Source: Dacryopinax spathularia (taxonomy: Eukaryota; Basidiomycota; Dacrymycetes; Dacrymycetales; Dacrymycetaceae). From it: a DNA stretch of 64,000 nt. A program made the position numbers and the translations under genes. The stretch is from contig JBBPFI010000005.1 in NCBI GenBank assembly GCA_037974965.1, positions 1,984,001 through 2,048,000 of the forward strand, written 5' to 3'. Each line of letters begins with the position of its first letter. The first letter of the stretch is position 1. Positions 47,912 to 59,996 of the stretch are shown in pieces. The notes beneath the pieces were generated by a model. That model saw only the letters and a list, made by a program, of their open reading frames with translations, searched no databases and was not told the DNA's origin.

Positions 47912-50900
47912 ATGCCCCCAACGACTCGCTCGACTGCCAAGAAGGATCCCGCGCCGAAACGGGCGCCCAAACCGCCAGACAAGCCCGCCCCTTCTACCCC
48001 CAATAACCCTCGCGCATACAGGAAGACATCAACTCGAGCTCCAATGCCTCTACCTTCCCCTCGTCCTCTAACGCCAACCCCGCCTAGCAGTCCGCCCTCA
48101 CCTACCAATCCATCTCCCCAAGCTCCTGCCTATCGAACTCGCTCGTCCGTACGACCTCCCATTGCCGCCATCTCAACTTCGCAGCAAGGTGAGGACATCG
48201 ACGAGAATGAGAGTGCCGGGGAGAACAGGGAGGGGGGCGAAGAGGTGGGGCATAGCGAGGAGGCCGATGAGGTGGATCAGCTGCTCGACGATAACGACGA
48301 CTTCTATGACGAACTGCTCAAGAACCCCACCTTCCTGCAGCAGTGGGACGAGCTCAGCCGATCGCCACGCAATGACCCATCCGCCGACTTGGGCTATCTT
48401 CCCCAGACTGGCAACGGTATCGTCATCCCCTCCTCCCGGCCCATCTCCAATGTCAGTGCTCCGTCGCCCCCTCGTCCGCAGCGCCTCCTGGACGTTCTTC
48501 GCAATCAGCCGCCCGAGACTGCTCCAGAGTGGCCGGCAATGTTGTCAAGGGCGTGGGACCAGTACTCGGCCAACCTCCCCAGCACTCCCTCTCGCAACGA
48601 CAACTCGTCCTTATCGGTCTCGCACATCTCTGAGACGCCACCGAGCCGATTGGTCAGCCCGACAAGACTGGCGCCCGAGGGCTCATACAAGCCAGTGGTG
48701 CACCGTAATCTCGAGAAGCTGGTTCACCATCTGGGGCAGCTCCCGAGGAATGTGAAGAAGCTCGAGGCGAAGCGGATTGAGGAGTGGATGGCGACGGCAG
48801 ATGACATTACGGTGTGCCCAATTCGCAGGCTGCTCGTTTCTTTGTTCTGACTCTTACCAGGGCGAGCTTCTAAGCTTTTCGGACGAGGAGCTCCGCATAC
48901 ATCGCAATTCGTTCGACCTTCTCCTCATTGCCGTACATAAGATTGCCGGCATGTGGAACCGGAAATCGACACGGGAGTACAAGCCTCAAGGTCCTCGTCA
49001 GCTCCAGGAGGAAGTGGTGGACGAATTCGACGTGCTTGAGCAGGTTGCTGAAGGTCGTCATGCTGTCAAGCAAGTTTTCGAGCTCTTTGAAGACGATCCC
49101 GACGCATATACCGAGCCGCAACAGTTCATCGACGAGATCATGCGCAATCGAGTTTGGCCACTAACGGATGCGCCGTTCGAGGTCATCAAGGAGAATTTCC
49201 AACATCGGGCTATGTGGCTGGTCCGTCCAACGAATTGGGTGCCGATTTCGTTTGCTGACCTCCGAGCAGGATTCTTTCGTCGACTACATCATCCGCAAGA
49301 ACCTGCCGGCCAAAGAGTGGGATGAGCTCCGCGGACCGCTTCTCGCAGAAGGATGTCTTCTTCTCTGGCACAAAGCGGCGGTTCAACGGGAGCAGGAAAC
49401 GGACGAGTACATCTTGCCCTTCCTCAATGACCTCGATGGCTCCCATTTCGGTGGCTTGGTCAAGCAAGATTTCCTCGATTGGATGAGCCCGGAGAAGAAT
49501 CCATTCGTCCTGCGGCACCGACGTTGGCGAGCACAGCGTGTGGAGCTGCACAAGAAGAAGCTCGAGCTGGCGAATGAGGAGGGCAAGGTGGACTGGCATG
49601 CAGTTCGAGAGAAGTTGCGTGCTGATACCGCGCCTCTCCGTGCAATGGCAAGACTTGTGCCCATGCCTGGTGAAGAAGATCCCGATCGAGAGCCCTCGCC
49701 GACACCTCCTGACCTCGAGATTCCCGCTGAACCCGACCTTGTACCTGAGGACCAAGATCACAGACTCCAGGTCGACTGCGAGAACCTCGACTTCTACAGT
49801 TCCAGGTGGATCCACGATGTATTCCCCGGTATTGAGTTGAAGAAGCCGGCCATTCGGTCTTCCAACATCGCGCGGATCTTGTCCTGGTTCGAAACGGTTG
49901 ACGATGTCTTGGTACGTCCATAAGTCTTCATGTGAGTATAGGCGCTGATTCGCTTGTAGTCTGACAGCCTGGTGCACCGATACTGGGCGAAATCGAAGCC
50001 GACTGTCGAGTTCGTCAAGCGTTTTGTGCCAGTCGCTCAGCACGCCCTCAACTGGCACCTCAAAGCGAGCCTGCGCGATTGGCCCTTTCCCCTTCGACTC
50101 ATCCCTCTTCCTGTGCTCGAGCGCTTATCGGTGCAGGTCGATGACGAGCTTCAACAACGTCCCCTGCCTCTCCCTCGAACTTGTGGTGATCTTGTGAACG
50201 CCGGCACCCGATTCGCGAGTGTGGAAGAGATTGAGGATCGCTTCCTCAAGCATACGGCGTCTCGAAAGGGCACGGAAACGTACACCGTCAAGGCCCGTCC
50301 TCCCAAAGCCCGGCGTGTGCGGAAGAGTAAGCGCTTGCTCGTGCCTGGCGTCGATCTGGAAGAGTTACGCTGCCCTACTCCTGCCAATGGTGTGCTGCGC
50401 TTCAACATGGACTCGGACGCGCCGCCTTCTCGCAGGCGAAGCCCAGGCAACGAGGAGAATGTCGACGTTCTTGGGCCTCCGGGCTGGCCCAGGCTCAACG
50501 ACCTTGTGAAAGAAGGCATGCTCTTCGTCGTTTCCGATTCGGCGAGGGCAGCAGTGCGCAACAAGAATACCGACAAGGAGGTCGGTACTGGTGCCATGGT
50601 AAGCCAAACGTGCTACGAATCAGGTGCACCATACTGACCAGAGGTTCTAGTTCTGCGTCCTCGATTGCCGTTGCAGTACCTGTAAGGAGAAGGGTGTGGT
50701 TCTGTGCGCCCGTTACATTGGGGTGCGCTGTATGAACTGCGCAGATCCCAAAGTCAACGGCGCCTGCCTCTGGGAGAATCGGCTCTGGAAGAACAGTGAG
50801 TCCCATTTCGTCGCAGGCATCCGATTACTTACCCTGCTCCCAGTTCCTGTTGCTGAGTTCGACGGCACTACGACTCTCCTCACTGCCGACCAGAACAAGC

Positions 50901-51400
50901 TCGCCTCGATGACTGAGCTGCTTTTCTATACGGGTACCGGAGAAGACGAGGACTGGCAATTCCCGGAGATCGACGAGGACACCATTCCTCGCTGGGCAGT
51001 GGAGCTGAATCTTGGCGGGCCAGGGAAGCGCGACTACCTTCAGCTGAAGAAGGAGGCGAAGGCTGCTCGTGCTCGGAGCAGGGCCAAGGGGAAAGGTAAG
51101 GCGCCTGCCGAGCCAGTCGAGAGCGAACAGGGAAGCCCTGCTAGCGAATCGGGCCCCGAAGAGCCTTCTGCAGAGTACCGCCCACCTCAAGGTTCGAGCA
51201 GCACGTCGAGGGGAAGGCAGGCAGTTGCTCTGTCCGTTCAGGAGGAAGGAGAACCCACCCGGCGTCTTACTCGCTCCCAGTCCAGACAGCAAGCGGCACC
51301 CGTTTCGCCACCACCTCAGGCTTCAACCTCCACTCGACGACCTCGTAAGCTCCCTCCCCTTCGTCGAGTGGATCGTGATGGGGACACGGTGATGGACTGA
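47912..51400 (+). CDS. CACTA-element companion protein A, 1080 aa, with cysteine cluster
   Basis: Six exons: join(47912..48811, 48861..49220, 49270..49911, 49960..50598, 50651..50795, 50844..51400). Residues 1-180 are Pro/Ser/Arg-rich, then acidic. The middle is helical (FDLLLIAVHKIAGMWN, PLTDAPFEVIKENFQ, DWMSPEKNPFVLRHRRWR). Residues 849-886 hold eight cysteines (at 849, 853, 855, 858, 866, 874, 877 and 886) in a compact pattern, CRCSTCKEKG then RCMNCADP, a likely zinc-binding domain. The C-terminal region is basic and Ser/Pro-rich with repeated Arg-Ser steps. The family is not one I can name. Position and motif-bearing introns make it element cargo; a DNA-binding role analogous to plant TnpA is a hypothesis. 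Confidence 0.75.
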
Positions 51401-51674
51401 ATATCGGTATGCATAGTTCAGGCGGGCGAAACGGGTGCCATGGCAGGGTTTTTATGTGCGGGGTTCTTCCATAGTTTTCCCTGTTGTAGTACTCCGTAAT
51501 GAATGTTCGTCCGCGTAAAGCAGAGTGCAAATGGCCGGGTTGAGAGAGAGCAGGCGCCTGATTCGTTGTGCATACAAAGCTGATGAATTGTTGATTATTT
51601 CATTCACTAATCCCTATATCACTACATCAATGCGTACTAGACTTGGGAAGGAAAGCCTCAGCTTGACGCCCGTT

Positions 51675-54668
51675 TCATTCTTCGGGATCGTACTCGTACA
51701 TCCCCTCACTCCTCTCTATGACCACCCATCTACCCCTGCTGTCCTGCAATCGACCCACGACGCACTGCACCTTGCAGAGATCTACGATATCCTTCTGACC
51801 AAGCTGCTGGTAGGCGATTTGAGCAAGAGGGTGACAGGGCAATCGTATGCAGCGCTGGATTATCGCAACGAGCATGACTTCTTCATTGTTGGAAGTCGGC
51901 AGAGGGACGACAAGGACATGCTGGAGCTGGCCGTACTCCACAGTATCAGTAGCATTACCGCCGTTTGGCCGCATATACTAGACAAGAGATTAATCGAGTG
52001 GCTCCCAATTCGTTGAGGCAGACTAACCTTCACAAAGCTCATATCACGAATATCGGCCGTCTTCATTGCCCCAACAGCATGAACCGATCCTCCACCCCGT
52101 GGTAGCTGCACTCTGCCCCATTGCTGTAGTTGAGCAGGCAGTGCGCGTGGGCCCGGCACCTCAGGGAGGAAGCTTTGGCGAGCCACAAGCTGGACAATCC
52201 GATTTCGGAGCGGTCCACTCAAGGTGATCAGGGTATGAGGGGGGAGAAGCTTGTGCTCTGGGTAGTTCGGATATTGGGGGATCGTTCTGGAAGGAGAACG
52301 AATCGGGAACCCAATTCGTTCCCAGTTGAGAAGAAGACCGAGTTGCTCAATTTGGGCAAGCTCAAGAATACGGCGCTCCATCGATGGATGAGGGTTGTTA
52401 TGTCCTGTGGCTGCTCTCTGGAGAAGACCACAGTACCGCTCCATAGGGAACGTCCAGTAGACCCACACAGGACCATGCTTCTCGATACAGTCGGCGATGT
52501 GAAGCAGGCTGTGAATGGTCGATGGACAGAGACCGATGCGATCTGGTTGGCCTCGGTAATACAAGCGCTCATAGTCGACCACCCATTTCGCCATATCATT
52601 CCGAAGCTGTTGAGGGAATTCTCGCCCATACTGGTAGGCGAGGCAGCCATTGACCATGACCACAAAGCGAACGAAGTGCTTGTAGAACTCGATGTTCTCG
52701 AAGCGGTTTTGCAAGATGGTTGGCCCAAGGTATTGGATCCATATCATCCAAGCCTCTGCCGTGAATTCATGTCGTTTGTCGAAGAGATGGGGGACGCGCC
52801 GGCCAAAGACAGAAGGAATCGTACTGCCGCTGGCAGCAACGCTATTCGCTATAGCGGACAGTACCGTCTTCGATAAGTGGTAGGGCTCCCCGTCTTCTTC
52901 ATCATGCCGATTTGCGCCCGTCCATAAGTCGAGCAGGTGAGGCACGACGTTTTCAAACACGAGGTGCATGAAATCGAGAGGAAAGGCCCAAGGCCATTGC
53001 ACACTGTCGAGCTGATGCCAGATACTCGTGCCCTTGACGCCGGTGGTTCTTGCTAGTCGTTCTGCATCTGCATCGCTCTTGGCTCGACCAATCGCTTGGG
53101 CCGCATCCAGCATAGATTGGTGCGTACGAATTGGGAGCCGGAGAGGATCATAGATGGCTGGAGCTTCGGGAGTGCTGGCTTGAGACGGGATACGGCTTCG
53201 ATTGAGTGGGACATAGAGTATGTGATTGTCGGTCCCACGTACTCCGGTGATTTCGCAGATCCGGCACGGCTTCAGAGCGTTATGCCCTTTGAGATTCATA
53301 AGCTTGGCAACGGCAGGCATGTCCCCAAACAGAACAAGAAGGTAGGCGCGGAGGGTAAACATTTGCTTGGTTCCCGAATCGTACGCTCGAACTCCTTTTG
53401 CCAGCTGCACCAGTTCTTGAACCAAGGGGAAATGGAAGCTGTCAGAGTCCTTCATCTGCTTGGGACCTGGAATAGTCCCGATGCAGAGAAGATTCTCCTT
53501 ACGATTTCGGATTTCGGGGGGAAGGCTGAGGTTGAATAAGACGGTTGGCCAGGTTGTATGACGACGACGCTTGAAAGGCGCAAACCCATCAAATGAGAGG
53601 CCAAGTGCAAGGTCACGAGGATCATCGAAGTAGCGGTGTGAGAGCTGCTTGCCATTGATGCATACATGCCGATTCTTGAGGTCCTTGTAGATCTGACCAT
53701 CAAAGATATCTTGAATCAAGTTGCCTGGCACCCGTTTCGCTCGATAGGTGGAGAGCAGCTTTGCGCAATCTTCGTTGGCATACTGGGCCAAAAGCCGAGG
53801 TATCAGGGGCACATATGCCCATTGTCGTCGTGGTTTGCCGTTGGATTTCAGTCGAGGTTCCTGACAGTAGGGGCACTGTTGTTGGTCCCGCAAGTCACCA
53901 GTGTAGCTGATACACGAATTCGGACAGCAGTCGTAGATGATGGGTCGAATGCCTGAGAGAAACGCAATGCGCTTTGCCAGTTCGTGCCAATCAGGAAGCT
54001 GGAGATCCGGGAAGCACTCGCGCAAGAGGCTGAACTGGGCAACGGACAGGTTGGCATGCACCTTGAAACGGAAAGCGTGGAGGCGTAGCTTGTCAAATTG
54101 AGATATGTTTTCTGCAGAGCATCAGTGTGAGCTACAGCTGGATAATATCGTAGGACGCACTCGCATCTGATGCCTCTTCTGCATCCCTCTCAAAGCCTTC
54201 CAGCAAGCTGTCCGCAGTGCATTCACCATCTTCGACAGCATCGTCTCGACTCACACCCCGCATCATCTCTCTAAACCATTCCTCATCTGAATCCCCATCC
54301 ATATCCTCATCCTCTTCGCTGCTAACGGAGGCGGCATCTGAATCGGGCGCCTGCTGTGATAGCGTTCGTAGAATGAGAGTCTCAGCCGGGTCGAGCGAAA
54401 TGGGATCCACAGTGTCATGCGGTTGGTTGTGAACTTGTGGCCAATCTGCCTCAAAAGCTGGAGGAGGACTTGGAGATGGTGCGCCCAATTCGTAAGGCTG
54501 TGTGTGGCCTTGCTGATGACGAGGGGAAGATCGGTTGTGAGTTTGAGTAGCCTCGGCATCATAGAGTGCAGATCGAAGAGCTCGTTGACGATGTCGAAAA
54601 ATGGATGGTCGACTGAGGAGTTTCCCGCACCCACATGTGCAGAGGCTCTTTTTGGAGGTTGGAGGCAT
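51675..54668 (-). CDS. Tnp2-family transposase of a CACTA-type element, 964 aa
   Basis: Three exons, complement(51675..51977, 52028..54111, 54161..54668). The N-terminus has KSLCTCGCGKLLS, followed by a Ser/Asp/Glu-rich linker. The core shows Tnp2/Transposase_21 signatures: DCCPNSCISYTG with CPYCQEPRL, then LGLSFDGFAPFKRRRHTTWP, CIGTIPGPKQMKD, GHNALKPCRICEI, WAFPLDFMHLVFENVVPHL and VYWTFPMERYCGLL. The Asp of FDGF, the Asp of LDFMH and the Glu of MERYCG are candidates for the DDE triad. The last exon, reached through a short intron with a gttagt donor, adds a 100-residue tail that may be a chromatin-reader-like fold. The enzyme would cut at the element ends. No disabling change is evident. Confidence 0.9.
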
Positions 54669-55094
54669 GGTCGTAACAGGTGGTGTGAGCTGGCGGATAG
54701 AGATGACAAGAGGCTGAATGGGATGTACCGGGACCGAATGGGAGCCAAACGCGTAAGTTATAAGATCACGTGCTAATCACCTTCTGTCATGTGCTCCCGC
54801 AGGCGAAGGCACGTGCTGATGGTCACCACGCGCTTTGGCACGGATCAGGACCTCAAACACGGTATAGCCCAGGATGACCGCATAGCTAGTGGAGCCGCTC
54901 CCCAACCCGTACGACCACGACCTACTAGCAAGTACGACGACCCCAAGCGAAAAAAAAACGGGTATCAAACCGCAATCAACATGGAGTGGGCAATTTGCCA
55001 TTTAGCTGGCGGTGGGTGGACGGCTTTCCCCCTCTTTCTCTCTCAAACACCAACCTCAACTCGAACGACTCCTGCTCATCTTGGCGCTTTCACT

Positions 55095-55998
55095 ATGCCT
55101 GCTGACCGCCAAAGCCGACGTCGCACTCCTGAACTCGCCGAACGTCAAACTAACCGTCGCGAAAGGCGTCCTCCTGCGGCCAACAAGGAGAATAATGCTG
55201 AAGACGTCGAGCGTCTCACCAAGAAGGGACCTTCCACACGCGAGCAACTCGAAGCTCTGAAGAAGGAGATTGCGGAGCTCAACGGGAGAAGGGCCGCTGC
55301 TGAGAAAGAGATTGAGAAGTACAAAGGTGCGCTCTGTGACGTTGGCTTGTCGCTCACCCCGGGTCTCACATTCTACTTAGGTCTGATTGAGGCCATGAGA
55401 AAGGAACAGAGCGCACGCGAGCGTGCTCGCCTTGCGACTGGTGCGATTCCAAGGCCACCCGGGAGCGTGGGCAAGAAGGTCGGGGGCTACAGTCTGAGGG
55501 AGGCGATGAAGATGACCGAACATAAAGAGGAGTATACACGGTTACAGGTAAGCGTGTATGAACGAGTGGGACCTGTTTCGCTGACCGGACGTTAGGGGAT
55601 TGTTAGAGACTTGTGTCGTCAGGCAAAGCTGGACCCGAATGTCGAATTTCGTCTGCAACCTGCGAGCAAGCTCGGCAAGATCTGCGATTTGGTGAGTCCC
55701 TGTTTGCTTGTCCATCGCTCGCTCACACCCTGGTCAGGCTCGAGAGAAATGCGAGATCTTTTCTATCTACAAGGATGATTGGGCGACACTCGACTTCATC
55801 AAGATGTACATGAAGAATTATCGTGCCCATCAGAGGAAGCGTGCGGCGCAGCTTGCAGCTGCCGGAGGCGTGGATCCCATTTCGCTGATTGGTGATGGAG
55901 CATCGGACGGACAGAATGGAGATGGGTGGGGGAGTGGCTCCGGATCGGGCTGGGATGAGAGCGATGAACAGGGGGATCATGCGATGTGCGAGTACTGA
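55095..55998 (+). CDS. CACTA-element companion protein B, basic coiled-coil protein, 251 aa
   Basis: Exons join(55095..55326, 55381..55547, 55596..55691, 55738..55998). The first intron (55327-55380) is 54 nt with a gtgcgc donor and a cttag acceptor and keeps the frame either way, so an unspliced form is possible. The N-terminus is Arg/Gln-rich (PADRQSRRRTPELAERQ). A coiled coil follows (REQLEALKKEIAELNGRRAAA). The middle contains REAMKMTEHKEEYTRL and RDLCRQAKLDPN. The C-terminus is Gly/Ser/Asp-rich and ends CEY. It is transcribed divergently from the transposase, with about 430 bp between starts. Function is unknown. Confidence 0.7.
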
Positions 55999-56392
55999 TA
56001 TTGGTTTGTAAAGCGCAGTCTTGCGCAGCTCTAGAATCGTCAAAATCAATTATCTTGTTTACCCAAAAATTATCCACTGAGCGGGCTTCCCTTCCTCCTC
56101 TAACAATATGATAGACACCACTCCCGCACATAGCCAAAAAGAGGCTTAAAACATAGGCTTTTCCGGTTCTGAAAACAAGACAAATCTCTTAATTAAGGTA
56201 TGCTACAATGCTAAGCCAAGCGGACTAGATATTCCACTGAAAGCGATGTTATTTTGCCGCTTTAAGAGCATGAGCAACCCTAGCCAAACTCCAGGAATAA
56301 CCCCTAACTCTAGAGCGGGTTTGGCGGCGGCGAGAGACAGGGTAATCCCCACCCTGAGCAGATGGATCCCATTTCGCTCACGGGGGGAATCC

Positions 56393-56479
56393 AGGGTATG
56401 AATTGATTCATAATCTGCTCGATTTCATCCTCCCGGAGAGGATGAAATATCATACCCTCGGAGTGGAATCATCCACTCC
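56393..56479. repeat. Nested and adjacent hairpins at the right edge of the CACTA-type element
   Basis: The outer arms AGGGTATGA (56393-56401) and TCATACCCT (56450-56458) enclose the inner arms TTTCATCCTC (56423-56432) and GAGGATGAAA (56438-56447) around a 5-nt loop. One base later, a second hairpin has arms GGAGTGGA (56460-56467) and TCCACTCC (56472-56479) with loop ATCA. All arms are perfect. Reverse-oriented copies of the 15-bp motif lie on both sides (56363 and about 56480). They may be part of the subterminal structure. Confidence 0.75.
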
Positions 56480-56499
56480 GGCGCCCATTTTGCTACCCT

Positions 56500-58361
56500 G
56501 GGCGGATGATTCTCGCGATGAAAACCCCACCCTAGGACCCTATCGGAGAAAGCGACATCGCCCGCCGGCCACATGCAAACACAGGAAGAGAGACACGGGA
56601 AGAGCGTGGTGATCCTAGACAGAGGTGGCTCACCGAGGCCGTGCAGGGACCCGATGGGCGAAGCCTAACGATTGCGGTCCCACCCACCAGCAAAGACCTG
56701 CCGCTCACAGGCTGGGCCTTGTGCCTGATTATCCGGCGAGGGTATCTATATGGTGGTCCACTACGGTCTTCTGGCGGCTCGACGGCAATGGTTGTCTGGT
56801 TTCTCCGCGGGGAGGTTGCATGGTAGGCGGGCTGGGGCAACGATTCCCCAAGGTCCACTTAGTAGATGGTGTGCATCTCGTTGAAACTTCAGGATACAGT
56901 TCCTTCGGCTATTCTTGCTGGATGTGTTCCACTGACGACTAGGTAGAGGAATGCCATGCTAGCTGATCATCCCCATCGTCAGCAAATCACGTCGTCCAGG
57001 CTGTCAGCAAATCGCATCGCCGACAAAAGATAAGGCTGCTCATTCGGCTGTTTGCATTGCCTGCACCACTGAAACCGCATCGTGAGATATTTCCTGTTTC
57101 TCGCCCCTGGACGCGGCTCGGCCGGTCGTGTAGCGTGCCCATGAGGGCGGCGCTTAACGGTGAACGGAACAGCCTGTAGAAGCCTGGTGTAACATGTACC
57201 AACCCCAACCTTCCCGCGGGGCGGTTGCACGACTTATGCCCTTCCGTGAGGCAGAGACGACGGAGCTATTCAAGCGGTCTAACTTGCGTGGGCGGATAGG
57301 CAAGGAGCCAAGGGGACAATTATCAATAGCACGCTCCGCATAGCAACGCTCGAAGTGGAACGCTTAGTGCTATTCCCTGGCTCGATACGAAATTAGTGTC
57401 TAGTGTGATCCTCGCGTGTCCGAGCGTACCTGTCCGCTCGAGATACAGAAAAAGACATGCGTTTCCAAAGCCGATGGAAGAGCCCATCATGCTGAAACGC
57501 TCAGCAGAAACAACAAGAAACCACAGCACGGCAGGAGATGAGCTGGTACGACTTCTTGCAGTCACTCCGGCTCGAGCTATGTCATGACGCCGGAGTCTCC
57601 GATCAAGGCACCTACTATAAACAGTCGTGATCCTGTTCAAGAGCTGTGCCTAGCTGGTAGCTGGCACGTAGACCCTGATCATTATCAGGGACTAAGAACA
57701 GTGCGGAGGGACCTTTGTGATAACCGTCTCCAAGGGAATACGTCGAAGTAGAGATCCATGGTTGCTGCGAGCGAAGAATAGCATGACATGTGCGGCAATC
57801 GTACCGCATATCACTAGGCGGCGCAATTCCTAGACCGTCGTAGCCACGTACGTCCCTGCGCCACGGTGCCAGCATGCAACAACACGGCCTGATGGGGCAC
57901 GAATGGAAAATCAAGCGTTCCACTATGCTGCGTAGCAGGAACCATCGAATAGTACTGCAGAAGCGGCCAGCACGACTGTTTGAGATGTCAGCGCGTCCAC
58001 GACCGGCAGATGACATCCATCAGACAGCGTAGTGGGATCAAACGAAAGCAGAGTGCGGCAAAGTCAAGCGTGAGGGATACCTCGTGCCAGTTTTTCATTG
58101 AATCGGCTTGCAAAGAGGAGCGAAAATCTAATATTACGCCTCAAGTTGAGGAGCACTAGTAAGACTATCCAGAGCGGAGGTAGCTTTGGTCGTCGTTCAT
58201 GATCAACGAGAACACCGCGTTTGGCGGAGGCATATGGAAGAGGGACCCTACGGAGCCTTCTTTTTCCAAGCTCGTTTCTTTGCCTCGCGTCTCTCTGACC
58301 ATCCGTCGCCGTCCTCTAGCTGTCCACCACCTCTTCCTCTCCTCCAAATAAACCAACCAAG
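56500..58361. other. Intergenic region, no gene seen
   Basis: I found no supported gene, RNA or repeat array in about 1.86 kb. Open frames are short and overlap on opposite strands. The septin promoter must lie at the right end, where pyrimidine-rich sequence precedes the ATG. Confidence 0.4.
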
Positions 58362-59596
58362 ATGGCCACCGTAGACGTCATGGAGCAACCTGAGGAGATT
58401 CGCGCCGCATCATACGTTGGCTTCGACAGCATCACACGTCAGATCGAGCACAAGCTGCTGAAGCGCGGCTTCCAGTTCAACGTGATGGTTGTCGGTACGT
58501 GGTTTCAGCCAATGGTCCTGTATCACCAGCTATATGCGCGTTCTTCGTAGGTCAAACCGGTCTGGGAAAGTCTACGATGATCAACACCATCTTCGCGAGC
58601 CATTTGATTGACTCCAAGGGCCGTTTTGAGGCCGATGAACCGGTCAGACAGACTACCGAGATTGTGGCCAACTCGCATGGTGCGCTACTGGTTCCGTCTG
58701 TTCCGCTCGGCCAGAAGTCTGATTGCTTTCTCAGTGATCACCGAGAATGGCGTGAAGCTACGTTTGAACATCGTGGACACGCCCGGGTATGCGGACCAGG
58801 TGAACAATGAGGGCTGGTGCGTGGTTACGTCCGCTTTACGTTTCTGCCCTTCTGACACGCGTTGTTTCAGCTGGGATCCTATTGTCAAGTACATCAAGGA
58901 CCAGCACTCCCTCTATTTGCGGAAGGAGCTCACTGCGATGCGCGACAAGTATATTTTGGATACGCGCATCCACTGCTGCTTGTACTTCATCAATCCAAGC
59001 GGCCATGGACTGAGGCCCATCGACGTCATTGTTATGAAGAAGCTCAGCGAGGTTGTCAACGTGGTACCCGTCATCGCAAAGGCGGATTCCCTGACGCTGG
59101 AGGAGAGGCAGAAGTTCAAGAACCGTGTATGTTCGTTTGCAAGCTGTGGAGTACGTACACTCACAAGCACGATCTAGATTCGCGAGGAACTGGCCTATCA
59201 CAGCATCAAACTCTTCCCCTTCCAGAGCGACGAGTACGACGAGGAGGAAGAGAAGCAAAATCAGGCCATTCGCGTATGTCTTCAGTGGCCATCTCTAGAC
59301 TTTCGCTAACCTGGTCCTAGGACATGATCCCTTTTGCTGTGGTCGGCTCGGAGCGCAATGTCATTGTCGACGGCAAGTCAGTGCGCGGCCGTAAGAACCG
59401 CTGGGGTGTGATAAACATCGAGGATGAGCGGCATTGCGAGTTCGTCCACCTCCGCAACTTCCTCACTCGTACGCACCTGCAAGACCTCATTGAGACCACC
59501 GCTCAGCTACACTACGAGGCGTTCCGGAGCAAGCAGCTGCTCGCGCTCAAGGATGCATCCAACAGGAATGCCCCTTCGTCTGCTGCGCAATCGTAG
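58362..59596 (+). CDS. CDC10: Septin, Cdc10 class, 323 aa
   Basis: Six exons: join(58362..58494, 58551..58679, 58735..58816, 58871..59126, 59178..59273, 59321..59596). The septin polybasic region is LLKRGFQFN. The GTPase motifs are G1 GQTGLGKST, G3 DTPGY and G4 AKAD, with PSGHGLRPIDVIVMKKLS between. The septin unique element covers RKNRWGVINIEDERHCEF and LRNFLIRTHLQDL-like sequence (here LRNFLTRTHLQDL). The protein ends soon after, without the C-terminal coiled coil that other septins have, which identifies the Cdc10/Spn2 class. Septins form GTP-binding hetero-octamer filaments at the bud neck or hyphal septum. Introns are 47-56 nt and all phases close. Confidence 0.95.
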
Positions 59597-59996
59597 GTGT
59601 TGCGTCCAGTCGCTATACCCGCTTGTATGCACGCCCTCCCGCGTCGCTGGACTTATTCCCCTATCCAAAACGAGTTCTAGATACCTTGTTATCGTCTCTC
59701 CTTTATACTTCGTGGTTACACTGGCTGCCCCTGTCAATACGATACCATTCTTTTTCTGCCGGTCATATCCGTAACGGCGCGGTCATTCGTGATTTTGTCA
59801 GGTTCAACGTATTCAGGGTGTTGTCGTTGTCGAAGATTCCAGAACGGGAACGGATTACAACTCTGTCCGACGCAGTGCCCTGGCGCGCGACGTGCTTTCT
59901 GGACAAGTCTAGGCTATAAACAACAACCTGCTTTCGCTTTCACCACATCCTGTTGTTCTCTGTATAATCTGAGTTCCTATCGCACACTTTAGCAAG

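Larger units (their letters stand above)
47416..56494. repeat. Dispersed 15-bp motif family of the CACTA-type element
   Basis: The consensus is about AGCGAAATGGGNNCC. Clear plus-orientation copies at the left are 47416-47430, 47544-47558 and 47633-47647. Clear reverse copies at the right start near 55568, 55873, 56363 and 56480. Internal copies or near copies occur in companion-gene introns (48814, 49232, 50800), in an exon (51296), after the stop (51424), in the Tnp2 intron (about 51999-52013), and within Tnp2 at 52303, 53126, 53727, 54394 and 54482. Internal copies often use ACGAATTGGG in place of GCGAAATGGG. Roughly 20 copies were found by eye. In plant CACTA elements such repeats bind the element-encoded TnpA-type protein; a role here is inferred. 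Confidence 0.7.
47400..56500. mobile_element. CACTA-type DNA transposon with Tnp2 transposase and two companion genes (bounds approximate)
   Basis: It is identified by an intact Tnp2 transposase at 51675-54668. Two plus-strand genes flank it (47912-51400 and 55095-55998). Bounds are set by the outermost copies of a dispersed motif (47416 and about 56494). At the left end the motif reads AGCGAAATGGGNNCC, at the right end its reverse complement, as expected for subterminal repeats of CACTA elements. I could not identify the terminal CACTA-like inverted repeats or the short target duplication by eye. All three genes keep open frames across their introns, so the copy may be young. Confidence 0.75.
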
